Assembly: GCA_022453515.1 (NCBI GenBank)
Contig: JAJNNY010000014.1
Location: 372,001-436,000 of the forward strand
Length of the DNA stretch: 64,000 nucleotides
Direction of reading: 5' to 3'
Origin: Astrocystis sublimbata
Taxonomy: Eukaryota > Ascomycota > Sordariomycetes > Xylariales > Xylariaceae
The translations under genes and the position numbers were made by a program. Below are positions 13,171-24,959 of this stretch, piece by piece (the first letter of the stretch is position 1; each line of letters opens with the position of its first letter). The notes beneath the pieces were generated by a model. The model saw only the letters and a program-made list of their open reading frames with translations, made no database searches and was not told the origin of the DNA.

Positions 13171-15651
13171 CTATATGGCCCAGCTACCTCGCCGTGCCCT
13201 AACTCCCCAGGCCGGAGTGCCGCAGTCGTCGCCTCCGAAGGATGGGTGCTGTCGTGCCCATTCGCGTACGTACAACTTGAGAGCCTTCCAGCGTATAGGT
13301 TTATGAGGCGACATCTTGCCGATTCCATGGTCTGGGGAGAGGGGAGACGTGGCCATTCGCTCGTCCTCGCTGGAGTCAGTGCTGCTACTGTCGCTGTTGC
13401 TGCCATCGGAGGCTATCTCCATCTCCAGCATGAAACCCTTCTCGATCGCCACATGGTCGTTTTTACGAAGCTCTGGTATGCTAATGCCACTGATTTTACT
13501 TAGCTCGTCGTCGAAGTCGCGCGCCGTGGCCGCATAGCCCAAGCTCAAGTAATTGTACACCTGGGTCACAAAGGCATCGTCAAACTCGGCCTGCAGCAAC
13601 TCCTCTCTTTCCTTCCGTATCTTCTCTTTCAACAATCGTTCGTCGAGCCCAGAGAGCGTCTTCCTATGCAAGCTTGTTTTGTCGCGGTTCGAAGACGTTG
13701 CAGGCGATTGGGTACCACTTCCCTGTACCGAAGCCCCGAAGGCGGAAGCGAAAGGATCGTTGGAGGACCATGAGGCACCCGGTGTGTGCAGCAGGTTGAT
13801 CGGTTGCAATGATGGCGTTTCTGGCTTGTTATTAGAGTTGGATGAACAATACCCGCGCCAAAGGCCCGTTACACCAGATGTATCACGTTGCTTCTTTTCA
13901 ATTCGATCGAAGTGAGAGTAAGGTTGGTTTGGTTCCATGCGCGTAGACTGCGGGCTGGGACATGTGCGGAAGGTGATGTCTTTGCCCAGCATGGGCGGCG
14001 AAGCGGCCTTGCGCATCTGTCGCAGGTCGCCATCCTCGGGGCCGTCGTTGCGGAACGCGAAGGGGATATCGAAGGGACCCGCACGCAGTCCCTTTCCAGC
14101 CGACGGCGGTGGTGTGAAAGGCTTGTCATGGCCGGACGGCGATTTGGCGAACAGTTTAGGTGAGTGTGGGATGATGATGGGCCCCATCGAGCTTCCTATA
14201 GCCGAGTCCCGCGACTCGCGGCGAACCGGCGGCGTCCAGAGCGCATTGACAGGCGCCGCCGGCGTGCTGGGCTCGTCAGACTGCTCGTCGAGACTCATAC
14301 CCGTCTCGACACGCTCCAGTGCCAACTTCTCGGCGTGTGCACGCATCTCTTTGACAGCCCATCCCGGGTCTGTGGACGTGCGACGAAGCAATTGGGAAGG
14401 GCCGTGACGGAGCGGTGGCTCGTCGTCTCCTACACCTATCTGGACATCATCGTCTGAGTTGTCCCGGGCAAGAAAATGTTCCACGCCCTGGGGTGGCAGC
14501 GCGTTGGGGAAAGCAGCAAGGGCCTGCTCGAACTCCCGCTGCCGCTGGGCCTCTCGGGCCGCAATGCCAAGCAGGTAGCCCGAGAATTCCTCGTCGCACG
14601 ACTCCCGGCGGCTGGTCAAATCATAGCTCCTAGTGCTCCAAACATCTCCAGGGTCGTTTCGGTTGTTTTCGGACAGAGCCGGGTCTTTCGCATTAAGCGC
14701 GGAACCAGCAGCGGCTCCGCCATCGTCACTTTCCGACGAATTGCCTGATTCGGACGACAATATAGTGTCCAGCTCGGGTTGATAGGAACTAGTGCGCGTG
14801 CCTCGTCGGGTATTCGGGCGTGCGTTGATGGGCCGCTGACGACGGGGCGAGAGGAAGCGCTCCAGTGCCTCATCATCGTCTCTAGCAGACCCAGCTGCAT
14901 GGGCTAGTCCAGTGCTGCTTTTGCCCGGCCAATGTGCTCCACGTGCCCCATTCGTCCGTTTCGGCTTCGGGGCATATATGTGATTGGTACCCGGGGTGAT
15001 GTCTGTTTTGTCTATGGGCTTGCTGGCCGGACCCTCCTGTCCGGCACGCCATGCTCGTTTTGTTGTCTCTATTAACTGGGGAGTGAACCGTCTCTTGGGT
15101 TTGGGTTTGTTCTCCGGTGGTTTCTCTTGTGCTTCCTCTGATGCCATTGGCGCTGCTGTCGACGAGAACGTCAAAGACGAGTGTGAGCTTGTTGGCGATG
15201 GATCGGGAGTAGGCTCAGGCGCAGGTCCATGGGGATTCCTGTTCGTCACCCGGTACGAGTCGAAGGTAGTCTCGATAGGAACAGGAGCAAACCGCCGGAC
15301 GGGTTTCGAGGGTAGCCGAGGTGCAGGCAGATCAATGTCGGCATTGGCCTGTGTGGAGGCATCTCTGGTTTTTGGAGCAGCGCTGGGGATCGGCCTGTCG
15401 CTGCCGGTGGCAGTGTTTGGAGGTGAATGAGGTTGGGAATTGGTAATGCCAATGGAGATGGCGTCGGCTTTGGCTTTTGAAGGCGTCTCCTGGTGCTGTC
15501 GCTTGCTGGCCGAGGATTTGGTGGTGTGCTCAACGAGCTGGGGTGCAAAGCGACGTTTCGGCTTTGTTATTGCCGATCCAGATCCCACATCGGATGGTGG
15601 TTGCGACACATCCTGCATTGGCGTATCATCGTCACCTTCCGCCACCACCAT
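13171..15651 (-). CDS. Conserved-looking disordered protein with a triplicated KPxRRF(A/T)P motif
   Basis: Single exon, 826 codons from the ATG at 15651; the frame stays open 14 codons further upstream but only a TTG is available there. Composition is Ser/Pro/charged and mostly disordered. Three copies of a basic motif lie near the N-terminus at residues about 30-46 (KPKRRFAPQLVEHTT), 116-130 (KPVRRFAPVPIETT) and 184-197 (KPKRRFTPQLIETT), with a weaker fourth KPKRT near 230. The C-terminal part looks folded: a charged helix (LKEKIRKEREELLQAEFDDA) followed by VYNYLSLGYAATARDFDDEL, and a conserved-looking end with WARQHPSFGG. I do not recognise a named family. The spaced motifs could be short linear interaction sites or basic localisation signals. 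The gene is well supported by length, codon regularity and motif repetition; its function is unknown. Confidence 0.85.
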   Translation of the reverse strand: MVVAEGDDDTPMQDVSQPPSDVGSGSAITKPKRRFAPQLVEHTTKSSASKRQHQETPSKAKADAISIGITNSQPHSPPNTATGSDRPIPSAAPKTRDASTQANADIDLPAPRLPSKPVRRFAPVPIETTFDSYRVTNRNPHGPAPEPTPDPSPTSSHSSLTFSSTAAPMASEEAQEKPPENKPKPKRRFTPQLIETTKRAWRAGQEGPASKPIDKTDITPGTNHIYAPKPKRTNGARGAHWPGKSSTGLAHAAGSARDDDEALERFLSPRRQRPINARPNTRRGTRTSSYQPELDTILSSESGNSSESDDGGAAAGSALNAKDPALSENNRNDPGDVWSTRSYDLTSRRESCDEEFSGYLLGIAAREAQRQREFEQALAAFPNALPPQGVEHFLARDNSDDDVQIGVGDDEPPLRHGPSQLLRRTSTDPGWAVKEMRAHAEKLALERVETGMSLDEQSDEPSTPAAPVNALWTPPVRRESRDSAIGSSMGPIIIPHSPKLFAKSPSGHDKPFTPPPSAGKGLRAGPFDIPFAFRNDGPEDGDLRQMRKAASPPMLGKDITFRTCPSPQSTRMEPNQPYSHFDRIEKKQRDTSGVTGLWRGYCSSNSNNKPETPSLQPINLLHTPGASWSSNDPFASAFGASVQGSGTQSPATSSNRDKTSLHRKTLSGLDERLLKEKIRKEREELLQAEFDDAFVTQVYNYLSLGYAATARDFDDELSKISGISIPELRKNDHVAIEKGFMLEMEIASDGSNSDSSSTDSSEDERMATSPLSPDHGIGKMSPHKPIRWKALKLYVREWARQHPSFGGDDCGTPAWGVRARRGSWAI

Positions 15652-18600
15652 GGCTGCGTCTCGACTCGTTTTCCAAGTCGTACGACTCTCCAAATAAAGT
15701 ATCCAACAGGCGGTTCACCACCTCCAAAACACAACTCTAGCTAAGACACGGCTACAAGACGCAAAAGTATTCGACAGCGGCGCGTGTCTAATAATGGTCG
15801 CTTGCTGCGACCTAACAGTATGAGGGAAAAGAGTGTCGAGCTGGTGACAATAACGGCCAATTGGCAGCAATCGTGAGTGAGCGGGTACAACAATAACAAT
15901 GGTCACGAGGGCAGCTCAACTCAGCACCACAGCACTGTTTTACCTTGCCTTGTATAGCGAAGGTGAGGACGAAGACAGAAACGAAGGAAACGCAGCGAGG
16001 ATGAGGGCCTTCACGATACAGACCGCGGAGTCAATCGAGCAACACAGCTGACGACACTAGGTACGAGTAGGCTCGGCCTCGGCCAGGGAATGGACGTGGA
16101 TAAGCTGGAGGGGGCGCTCGAATATGTTACCGCTATATCTCGATGGAGGCCCCCCCTTTCTCGCCCATCCAGCGCTACTAACGTCAGAGCCCGTCACCGC
16201 CAGCGACAGCGTGGGCTACGTAGCGTCGCTCTGCGCCGTTATTGCTGGAGTCTGGAGCAGGAACTGGAGTGGCCCCAGGGCGATAACTCGCTCGAGGGGC
16301 GGTGGGGTGGTGGGCGATGGTGGATCGCGGCGGTGGAGAATCTGGCAGGACTACGTAGTCCCCGTCTCGATCCTGTTCGCTAGGCGAGCTAGGGTGGTTT
16401 TTGGTGGACTAGGCAGAGGCTGGAGAGACTTGCCGAGCTTGCCTCATTCATCGACCGAAGAAGAGATGAAAATGGGATCGGATAGGGTGGTGTCAAGCTT
16501 GCCATGGCTGCTTCGGTCCCTTTGCACCTCTTGTGGGTTCTAGTGCGTTTGAGTTGTAGTGTCTGCATTAACTCTTCAACGGGGGGTTGTAGGAAAAGGG
16601 CAGTTGACAGAGAGAGCCGGGCGAGGAGAGGGAGCGATGATGACATGACCAGGTATCTACTGCCCCGTATTCTCTACTTGGCGGGGTACGGGCTGAACTA
16701 GGTGGGTGAGCGAGGGTAAGCGTGCTCTACCACCCACTAAAAAGGTACTGTAGAGACAGCCATCAAGTATTCGATACCTGATTGTTTATCGGTTATTGCC
16801 CCATATAAATGTACCTACTGCAGGTGATTTATGAAAACGGGACTCCATCCGGTCGGTGGCTCCCACTCATCGAGGCGGACAAGTTTGCTTTGTACGCGCC
16901 ATGCAGCTCGGTCATGCCTTCTCCAGCAGCTTGCAGCCCTCCTGTAAGTAAGCAAGCAACTGCCATTATTTCTAGGTATGATCGTCTGCAAGCAATCTGA
17001 AACATTGCGACGTTGACGAACTCCGCGCAGACTCCATGAAGAATTCAGTTATGTCTTGCCTTGACTCTTCACATGCTAGCGCAAGGCCAAGCAGCGCCAC
17101 CGCCTTGACCATCCGAGCCATCTCAAGATCACCCTCCAAATGCAGTATATCATTGATTGGCTGCCATCGTACTGGGTCCCGACTCGAGCCCCTTCTGGGT
17201 TCACATCGACAATATGTTCTGCGCTTATTCGTGCAGGACGCACAGATCTCAACATGAACAACTGTGTGTTGGAGTCTGGAGTGTATCGCAAGCTTCACTC
17301 AGTATGCCTACTTACTTAGCGCACCGTTGGTTTGCCACACACGGATAAGAAGATCAATCTCACCCGGTAACACATCTAGTCACAAGTTCTAGATCACAAG
17401 CTGAGGTCTGGCCCAGCTAAACGTAATGAATTCTCGGGCTGGCTAGTCGAGGGTTATTGTGGAAATGAACAAGCCCGGCTTCGACACGAGATTGTTCCTG
17501 GACTAGTACAGATTCGCCATTCCGTATTATCAGCAACCAATATCAATATCTCCCAGGCTTATCCGGGGGTGGATGGATTGGCCCGTGCGAGTACCAGATA
17601 TCAGCAACAAGAGGTATGATTGCCATCTGCTACGGTGTTATGGATAGCAAGATCCATCCCACCGAGCGAGCCACTACTCCGTACGGTATGGAACCATGGA
17701 TAGATAATGCATCTTCGCGATAAGCCGCGCAATACCATTCCTGTCGAGCGTCAAATCATCAGTCGCACTTGGCCAGTCCATCATATCGTGACCCGCGACG
17801 AACCGGCAAGCGCCTCCTCACCGACTCTTCGGGAGCCCACAGCTGCATCCCCGGCACTGTCATGTCGGCTGCTTTCCGTCTAGCGCGGCACTGCCGTGCT
17901 GCGGAGTCGATGGGAACATCTACTTACATGCGCATACGAGCGTATACCTGCCGAGGACCTGCGTAGCTTTTTGCGTGGAGAAATGTCACGATATATCGTG
18001 AGCGGGTCCGATTCACTAGAACCATCTTTTGAAGCTTCTCGTCTCGCGTGTACCTATCATACCATGCACGCCCTGACATCGTGGAAAGCCGCTCAGACAA
18101 CGCACGCGCTGATGGACATCACAAGACAGCTGCTCGCGTGACTGTGAGGCCCTGGCGTTATACCTACAACAACGAAGTGCACCGTAAAACTTACATAACA
18201 GCTGAAAGTGAACATCAAATATTGACATAATAGTTTACGCACTTGAGCTTTTTACAGGTTGAATGCTTACCCTTAGAGCAGCATGTTTTTCACGATGCCT
18301 AAATTAGTAGCTCCGGAATTTTTCGAACAAAGCAAAACTCCCCGCCGCTCTATTGCATCAAACCTTCCCTTGGTCAAGTCTTCAATTGGCCGTTGACTCG
18401 CATCTGACCACGTCCTCACCGGCTTCAATCTTACACCCTAATATTCAAAGTCCGAATTATTGAGCAGCGGATTTACCAACCGCCCAAGGTTCTGAACCGC
18501 TTACCCTTATCAACAGGCTGTTCATCAAGGGCGGTGTATCAATGCATACACCCTTCAATCGAATAGCCTCTCCGTATACTAACGACACCCAAAAAGCAAA

Positions 18601-18717
18601 AGCACCTAGCTCTGCTTCACGATTTTCACTGGTCATCATTTAGAGCACGTCAACTAAACTCAACGAAGCATCGAATAGCGTAAATTTTATTAAGTCAGCG
18701 CAAAGTGTTTCCTTCCC
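15652..18717. other. Intergenic, about 3 kb: upstream region of the repeat-motif gene, then empty sequence
   Basis: 15652-16650 is GC-rich and probably the promoter and leader of the minus-strand gene that starts at 15651. 16650-18717 is plainer sequence with no frame resembling a known protein and no recognised RNA gene. Confidence 0.55.
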
Positions 18718-19764
18718 CTAAACCCTCCTCCCACTAACAGGCCTCCTCATAAGCCAAAAGGTAAACGGGCTAACTTTCCTCTGCACCTCCTTCCAGCCCT
18801 CGTCTAGTTCATCAGCCTCCGGCACAGGCACATTGGGGTTCTCCTCGACGTAATCAAACCCGTTCACCTCGTACAGGGGGCGGCCGTAGGGCGTCGAGTC
18901 GAGGTATATGTCCAGATGCATCTCTTGTGATTTCTCGATGCCCCAGTTCATGAATTGCTGGCCTACGCCCTTCCGTCGAAAGGAAGGGTGGGTGAATATG
19001 ATGAAGAGATCTAAATAGTTCTCGTTAGCCAATTATATCAGAGCAACATCAAAGAAAGGGAAAGAGGAATTGTTCATAGCACAACTCACAGATATGAGGC
19101 TTCTGCGCAGCCTTGGCCCGCGGCCTCGCGTGGTTCTCAATCGCCTTCTCCGCAAACCTGCGCGCGCCGCCTTCGGGGAACCACTTTATATCGTCACCAT
19201 GTTAGTAATGTTAGGTAGGTAGTTTGCTTTGCTGCGTAATGTAAATGAAATGTTTGAAAACAATAAAACCAATCAATATCAGCCATTGCAATACCTAAGC
19301 AAAGCATCTCGACAACATAGACTTTGATAACGCACGAATTGGAACAATTCAATTCATGCCCCTACACTTCCCAACAGCCAGAAAGAAAAAGGAGAAAGTC
19401 CAAACCCCCCATTCCTTGAAAGAGCAGAGCAGAGTAAACCCAAACTTACAGTCACAGTACTCGGGTGCGCCCTCGCAAACGGGTTCTCCTCATAGATATT
19501 CCACAGCGCGCCGCCAGCGATCCTGCCGGTATCGGTGTCGACCACCATCTGCCAGTGGCTGGTGTCGTCGTGGGCATGCCACGACTTGAGGCGTTCGGCG
19601 CATTCGTCGATCGCGATCTCGCGGTCCGAGGGGCTTCCGCTCCCGTGCGTCGGGAAGAAGACGTGGAAGAAGCTCTGCGGCGGGTCCTCGTAGGCTTCGA
19701 ACATGCAACGCGCGAGGGCCGGGAAGTCGACTGAGGGGTCGAAGGCGTGGAGTTCGAGGGGCAT
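18718..19764 (-). CDS. GNAT-family N-acetyltransferase
   Basis: Exons 19764-19450, 19183-19090 and 19010-18718 give 233 residues. The first intron (266 nt) is long for this window; the second is 79 nt. The protein begins MPLELHAFDPSVDFPALARC, typical of fungal GNAT proteins that place an acceptor-recognition segment first. The acetyl-CoA binding motif A is intact: LFIIFTHPSFRRKGVGQQFM, with R/Q-x-x-G-x-G. Motif B follows with IYLDSTPYGRPLYEVNGFDY. The splice between exons 2 and 3 creates PHI-YLFIIFTHP, matching the usual L-x-L-x-V/F-x-P strand. The reaction is acetyl transfer from acetyl-CoA to an amine; the substrate cannot be inferred. No targeting signal is visible, so it is probably cytosolic. 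Confidence 0.88.
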
Positions 19765-20489
19765 GGTGGATGGTGGGGGAGGAGGTTTGCTGATGGGTAG
19801 TGGATTGGGCGATGGTGGTGAACGGTGAACGCGCAGAGACTGAAGATGTGGCGACGAGACGAACGGGCTGAACGAGAACAGGGTCAGGTCTCAATTTTAC
19901 CCCAGGTTTTGATTGTGATTGAAACACTTCGTTGATAACGATCAGGCTACGATATCGCGCTTGCCGCCAGCCAGGAATCGTATGTTTCTTTTTGCAAACT
20001 GCAATTATACAATACCAATACAAAGTCTACCTTGCGGCGCGGAAAGCCGGATATATCGAACTATTGGTGGTCGAGGCAGACAATACCAGATACATACCAA
20101 CAACATGATACGTCTTGCCCAAGCATTAGAAACCAACATTACACAGTGTCTTTGTCTCCCGCATCGTGTTGGCTGATCGCGCAGCACGAGTAAGATTTGG
20201 AGGCGTTCGAGCCAATTACATCTGGATGTCTACCTATCTGGCACCCAACAGCTACAAATAAGGTCTCACTACGTTTTGTAATCCCTGCAAATGCCAACAC
20301 TGGCCATTCGATACATCGTGAGTGATCTGCTGACATCTTGTGGCGGCGCGGCAGTTTGTCGATTCTGCCACCAACTGCCATCACATTGCTGCGGCTGGAG
20401 CTCGCTTTGCTTCACTTGTGACCTTGGAAAGCACCGTATTGCAATTGAATACCATCGCTGATTGTCGTCAAATTTTCCTTTCTAGGTTA
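19765..20489. other. Intergenic between GNAT and GlnRS genes
   Basis: Upstream region of the GNAT gene and downstream region of the glutaminyl-tRNA synthetase gene. No additional gene is seen. Confidence 0.6.
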
Positions 20490-22427
20490 CTATTTCTTCA
20501 CATCCTCTTTGAGCGCTACAATGGAGTTTAGAATAATCTTGTCCTCAGTACTGTCCTTGTCCATGGCCTTGTTAAAGTAACTGTTAGCTGATGAACATCA
20601 AGTGTGACAGGGGTAGCGACAATAACTTACAAAGTAGGAGACACGCGTAGCCTGGAACCGGACATCTTCTGGTCCAGCCGGCAGACTCTCTTCTTCTTTC
20701 CTCTTAGGCCAAGGCGCTGTCTTTCTAATCTCGTCGAATCCTGAGTTGATGAGCGCATCCGAGTAGACCGTCTCGCTATCGGGGTTTACATCGGCTAAGA
20801 ATCCCCCTTCGACTGCGCTAGGGTCTAGCGATTTGAAGAGAGGCCTGTATACCCTGGCTGTGACAGAGCGTGAGCCTTCAGGTACCCAATGGATATAAGC
20901 CTTCGGTTTCTGGCCTGATTTATCCAGTGTGGCTGTGATCTCTGTAACCCGGCCAGTAGTCTCATCTTCCTTGAAAGAAACAGCCTTGATCGGGTGCGGC
21001 ACTTGAAGCAATCCGACGGATGTATCGGGAGCAAGGCGGAAGAAGTCCTTGTGCGCTTCTTTGCGGAAGTCGGACGCATCGATATATACAGTCTTTGTCA
21101 TCTTAACTTTGTAAGAGCCCATCGCGGGATCCTTGGACAAGGGCATCTCGAGTTCCTGTCCCTCGAGCTCGTCGAGATCTTGGATTACGACGCGGACTGG
21201 TTCGAGCACGAGAAAGAGGCGAGGGACGGTCGTCTCAAGATACCGTCGGACCGACTGCTCAAACCGTGTGATTTGAATTCGAGTCAGAGCTGTCGTCACA
21301 CCAAGTTCGTTGATGAATGACAAGATGGCACCAGGGGGTATGCCACGGCGACGGATGGCTATCAAGGTGTACAGGCGAGGATCATCCCAGCCACGAACGA
21401 TACCTGATTCCACGAGCTTTCTGAGGGCTCTCTTGCTCATGATGGTGCCTTCGACGTTCAGACGACCGTATTCGCGCTGCATGGGTTCGTAGACTTCGAG
21501 TATCTTGGTCAACCAGTCGTAACTTTCCCGTGCTGTAACAAACTCAGTCGTGCAGAGACTGTGGGTCACGCCCTCGATGCTATCGCAGAGACAATGGGCA
21601 AAGTCGTAGGTAGGGTAGATGGTCCATTTGTCGAGGGTGCGGAAGTGTGGTGTGCGGTTCTTGGGTATCCGGTAGGCCGCCAAGTCCCACATCTGAGGGT
21701 TGCCGCTGCCCAGGATATCCTGCTTCATTCTCAGGACTGCCGCGCCCGGTTCGTATTTGCCGTCGCGCATGTCGTGGAACTTGCTCATGTTTGTCTCTGC
21801 GTCTTGGTCGGCATGTGAGCAGGAATACCGCGGTAACTCCCCATTCTCGCCTCCACGCTGCTTCTTAATATCGACATCTGTGCAGTGGCACACGTAGGCC
21901 CTGCCCCTGCGGATCAGGTCCTCGGCAAGGTCGTATAGTTTCTGGAAGTTGTCGCTGGAGTAAGTGACCTGAACGGGCTTGAAGCCCAACCATGCCACCA
22001 TGTCCTCGATGGCCTGGAAATATACGGCTTCTTCAGCGTCGGGGTTCGTATCGTCGAATCGCAAGATGCACTCGCCATTCCGGAAACGAGCAAAGCCGAA
22101 GTTGACACAGATGGCCTTGGCGTGGCCCAGATGGAGGAATCCGTTGGGCTCAGGAGGGAATCGCGTTCGTACGGTGGTAGAGGGTCGCTCGTTGTAGACG
22201 TCTGCGAGGAAACCGCGCTTGAACATGGCATCGACGTCGGCTGCTGGGGCTGGCTGGGCCTGGCCTGTGGTGGCGGCGGGCTTGGGAGGTTTTGGCGTGG
22301 TATCTGCCGCCTTTGCAGCTTTCTTCGCCCTCTTCTGAAGCCGCTTCTTCAGTTCGTTCTTGGACACCATCTCGCCCGTCTCAGGGTCGAGTTGAAGCTT
22401 GGCGATACCCTCTGTTGCGGCCTCCAT
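20490..22427 (-). CDS. Glutaminyl-tRNA synthetase (class I)
   Basis: Exons 22427-20631 and 20567-20490 give 624 residues. The 63-nt intron uses acceptor AACAAG, so that SYF joins AMDKDSTEDKII, the conserved C-terminus. The enzyme charges tRNA-Gln with glutamine in the cytosol. Class I signatures are present: PPEPNGFLHLGHAKA (HIGH motif, residues about 91-105) and GTIMSKR (KMSKS equivalent, about 328-333). ILRFDDTNPD and YPTYDFAHCL are typical of GlnRS. A short Lys/Ala/Pro linker (residues about 24-62) precedes the catalytic core in place of the large appended domain of the yeast enzyme. The chosen ATG sits in a good context (ATC ATG G). The frame remains open for 85 codons upstream but contains no ATG. 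Confidence 0.95.
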
Positions 22428-23757
22428 GATGACGGTTGTTGTGCGCCGGGAATGCGGAGATTGGGATGAAGGGTACTTCGCGGTCGGTGCCCAATAATAC
22501 GACTTCGGCGCAAACAACAAAATATCTGTCTCACGACTTTTATTTACTTGCGCCTGAAACGCTTGTAATAGCGGGGTCCCAGACACGTTGGATGGAGGGG
22601 CACCACGATAGTCACCTTGGACGGCTGGATTTGGCAGTGGGCTAAGGTTGTTGTTAGGTGGGAGGAATGGAGCATCTGGCAATGGATCGCAGCCACAGTG
22701 AGGGGTTGTCTTTTCGCGTCTCTTATGCCCATGCCACCTGTATTGGGGCGCGTTTGATTGTTCTGACCATCGCAGCCTTTATCGGTGCTTGAGTCACAGC
22801 CCCCACTTTTTAATACCGAGATGCAAGATAACAACGTTGAAAGAGCCAACGGCTGGCACCTCCCGTCCCGTTCACGTAGGTACCGAAGTACTCCTTCGTC
22901 ATCCAGGATATTCCCTCTCTGCAAGTGGCGCGCGCGTTTCCAGGGCTGACGCCACAGTCACCAGCCACATTATGGCCAGAACACTTAAAGTAGTTGAGGA
23001 GGTTAATCCAACCTGCAATGTACCTGACGATCGATGCTTGTTTACAAAGTGCAATTAACACGTTCAGAAGACAGGCTTTGATTGTTGGTGGAACAGAGCT
23101 GAAAAATAGTTTTCTGGTCACATATGACTGCATTCCGACATCATCGATGAGTACATTTAATATGAACTTATGAGAGGTTGGACGCCAGCTCCTTGGTACG
23201 AGCTTCTGGTACGAGCTGGCACGGGTGAATTTCCTCATTTTGGGCGGATCAGCGGTATCCCAAGTCCCATATCAGACTTTTCCTGCTGAGACATTTGTCT
23301 AACATCAAACACATTCTGATAGACTGATTCACGGCGTCGCACATAAACAGAAAATGTTTTATTTGTCGCCAGATTTCATGGCGCAATCGTCGCAACATGA
23401 TTTGCCGTCCGAGTAACGGTAATCCATTGTGAGATGGGACTGTCTTCTCTGTCACTTGCGAAAAGCTTGTCAGAGGCGTCAATTCAGTGCTTAGACGTTG
23501 TCACCGCTTCTTACGGGGCCCCATGGTAACACGATATTGCGAGCGCCAGCCATCATGCGAAGGTAGAAATCGAAAAAGAAACCATGTCTCAATTGCTCAC
23601 AGACTATACACTCTCAACTGCCGCTCCTCATATACTAGTTCTGCAACTTGAAAATCTCAAATACTATATGAGCGCCGTTACAGCCTTACTCATCATCCTC
23701 TCTCTATGAAACGACATGCTTTGAGGTTTATACACGACGTCCCGGAACGCGATCAAC
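22428..23757. other. Divergent intergenic region between GlnRS and the rhodopsin-like gene
   Basis: About 1.3 kb shared upstream region of two divergent genes. No gene, tRNA or obvious repeat is recognised. Confidence 0.6.
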
Positions 23758-24959
23758 ATGGACCGCAGAGGAGTCCCGCCGCATGACCAGAGCACCGTCT
23801 TCCAGATCCTGCTCTGGTTCCTGTTCATTGTGGCCTTTTTCAGTCTAGCAGCACGGCTCGGAACGAAGTATGCGATGACACGAAGGCTGAATTGGGATGA
23901 TTCGATCATGTTAGCGGCCCAGGTTCGTTTGATGATAATCACTCTTTCCATTCTCGGCCTTTACAAGCGAGTCATGACCAACAGAATACTAGTCTGTATA
24001 TCTCGCGCAATGCGTTTCCATGTCGCTAGGTGCATCGCAAGGTCTTGGAGAGCCAATGGGCAGTTTGCCAGCCAACGCAGTCGAGGGTTTTCTCAGGGTA
24101 AGCTGACCTCTGCAGTCGCATGCATACAATTACGTACAAGCACATTTGGACTAAACTTGCACCCTAAGGCCGAATATGTCAGCGTCGTCTTTCAGCTCAT
24201 CACTCTAGCACTCATCAAGTGGTCAATATCTGCCTCTATCCAGCAACTCAGCCCTAGCGTAGCGCACAGGCGTCTGGACAAGATCCTGCGCGTCGTGGTC
24301 GGATTGTGGCTGCTCACTGCAGTGTTAACGTCCGTCTTCCAATGCGCGCTCCCGACGCCGTGGGACTATCTCAACAACCCCCACTGCATCAACAGGGTGA
24401 GTTATTCCTAGATGGGTATCTCAAGATGGTGCACAACTGCTAACAAAGAGATTCACAGCGAGCTTGGTGGACATACGTAGCCGTTGGCAATATCGGAACC
24501 GAGTTCTCCATCATCGCACTGTACTTTCTCATTATCGGCAACCTGAGAATGTCACTCGCGAAAAAGTTCCTTGTCATCATGGTGTTCTCAACCCGGCTCC
24601 TGTGAGTGATCTCGCATCCCGATCTAGATCTTGATCGACAGCTAATTGAACTTAGTGTCATTGGAATTGCTCTAACGCAACTTGCCGTGTTCCTATATGC
24701 ATTCCCTGTATACGACCTGACCTTAGACCTCTGGCTGCCGTCAATTCTAGACCAAGCCACACTGTCCGCGAGCATAGTCACAGCGTCCATTCCCTACCTG
24801 AGGCCATTCATGGAGAGCTTGGAGTCAGGAATTGCGCGCGTAGAGAATCTGTCGGGTTCCGAGGAAAACCTATCGCATGCCAGGGCCAGCCCAAGTACGT
24901 ACTACATGAGCGACATCAGCAGTTCTGCGTGCTCACCACCGGCCACAACACATTCATAA
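23758..24959 (+). CDS. Seven-helix rhodopsin-like integral membrane protein (SAT4/PTH11-type family)
   Basis: Exons 23758-23922, 23993-24097, 24169-24396, 24459-24601 and 24656-24959 give 314 residues. All four introns are 53-71 nt with GT-AG ends and the joined frame is continuous. About seven hydrophobic segments are visible: LLWFLFIVAFFSLAAR, DDSIMLAAQSVYLAQCVSM, VVFQLITLALIKWSISASI, ILRVVVGLWLLTAVLTSVF, TYVAVGNIGTEFSIIALYFL, VIMVFSTRLLVIGIALTQLA and IVTASIPYLRPFM. The sequence RRLNWDDSIM followed by an S-x-S-x-GASQGLG loop is characteristic of this fungal family. No CFEM domain precedes it, so it is the short form rather than a full PTH11 receptor. The C-terminal tail is Ser-rich and probably cytoplasmic. 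A sensing or signalling role is known for a few relatives only; none can be assigned here. Confidence 0.87.

Noticed and set aside
15652..15693. 14-codon N-terminal extension of the repeat-motif protein
   Set aside because: It starts only at a TTG; the ATG at 15651 has a good context.
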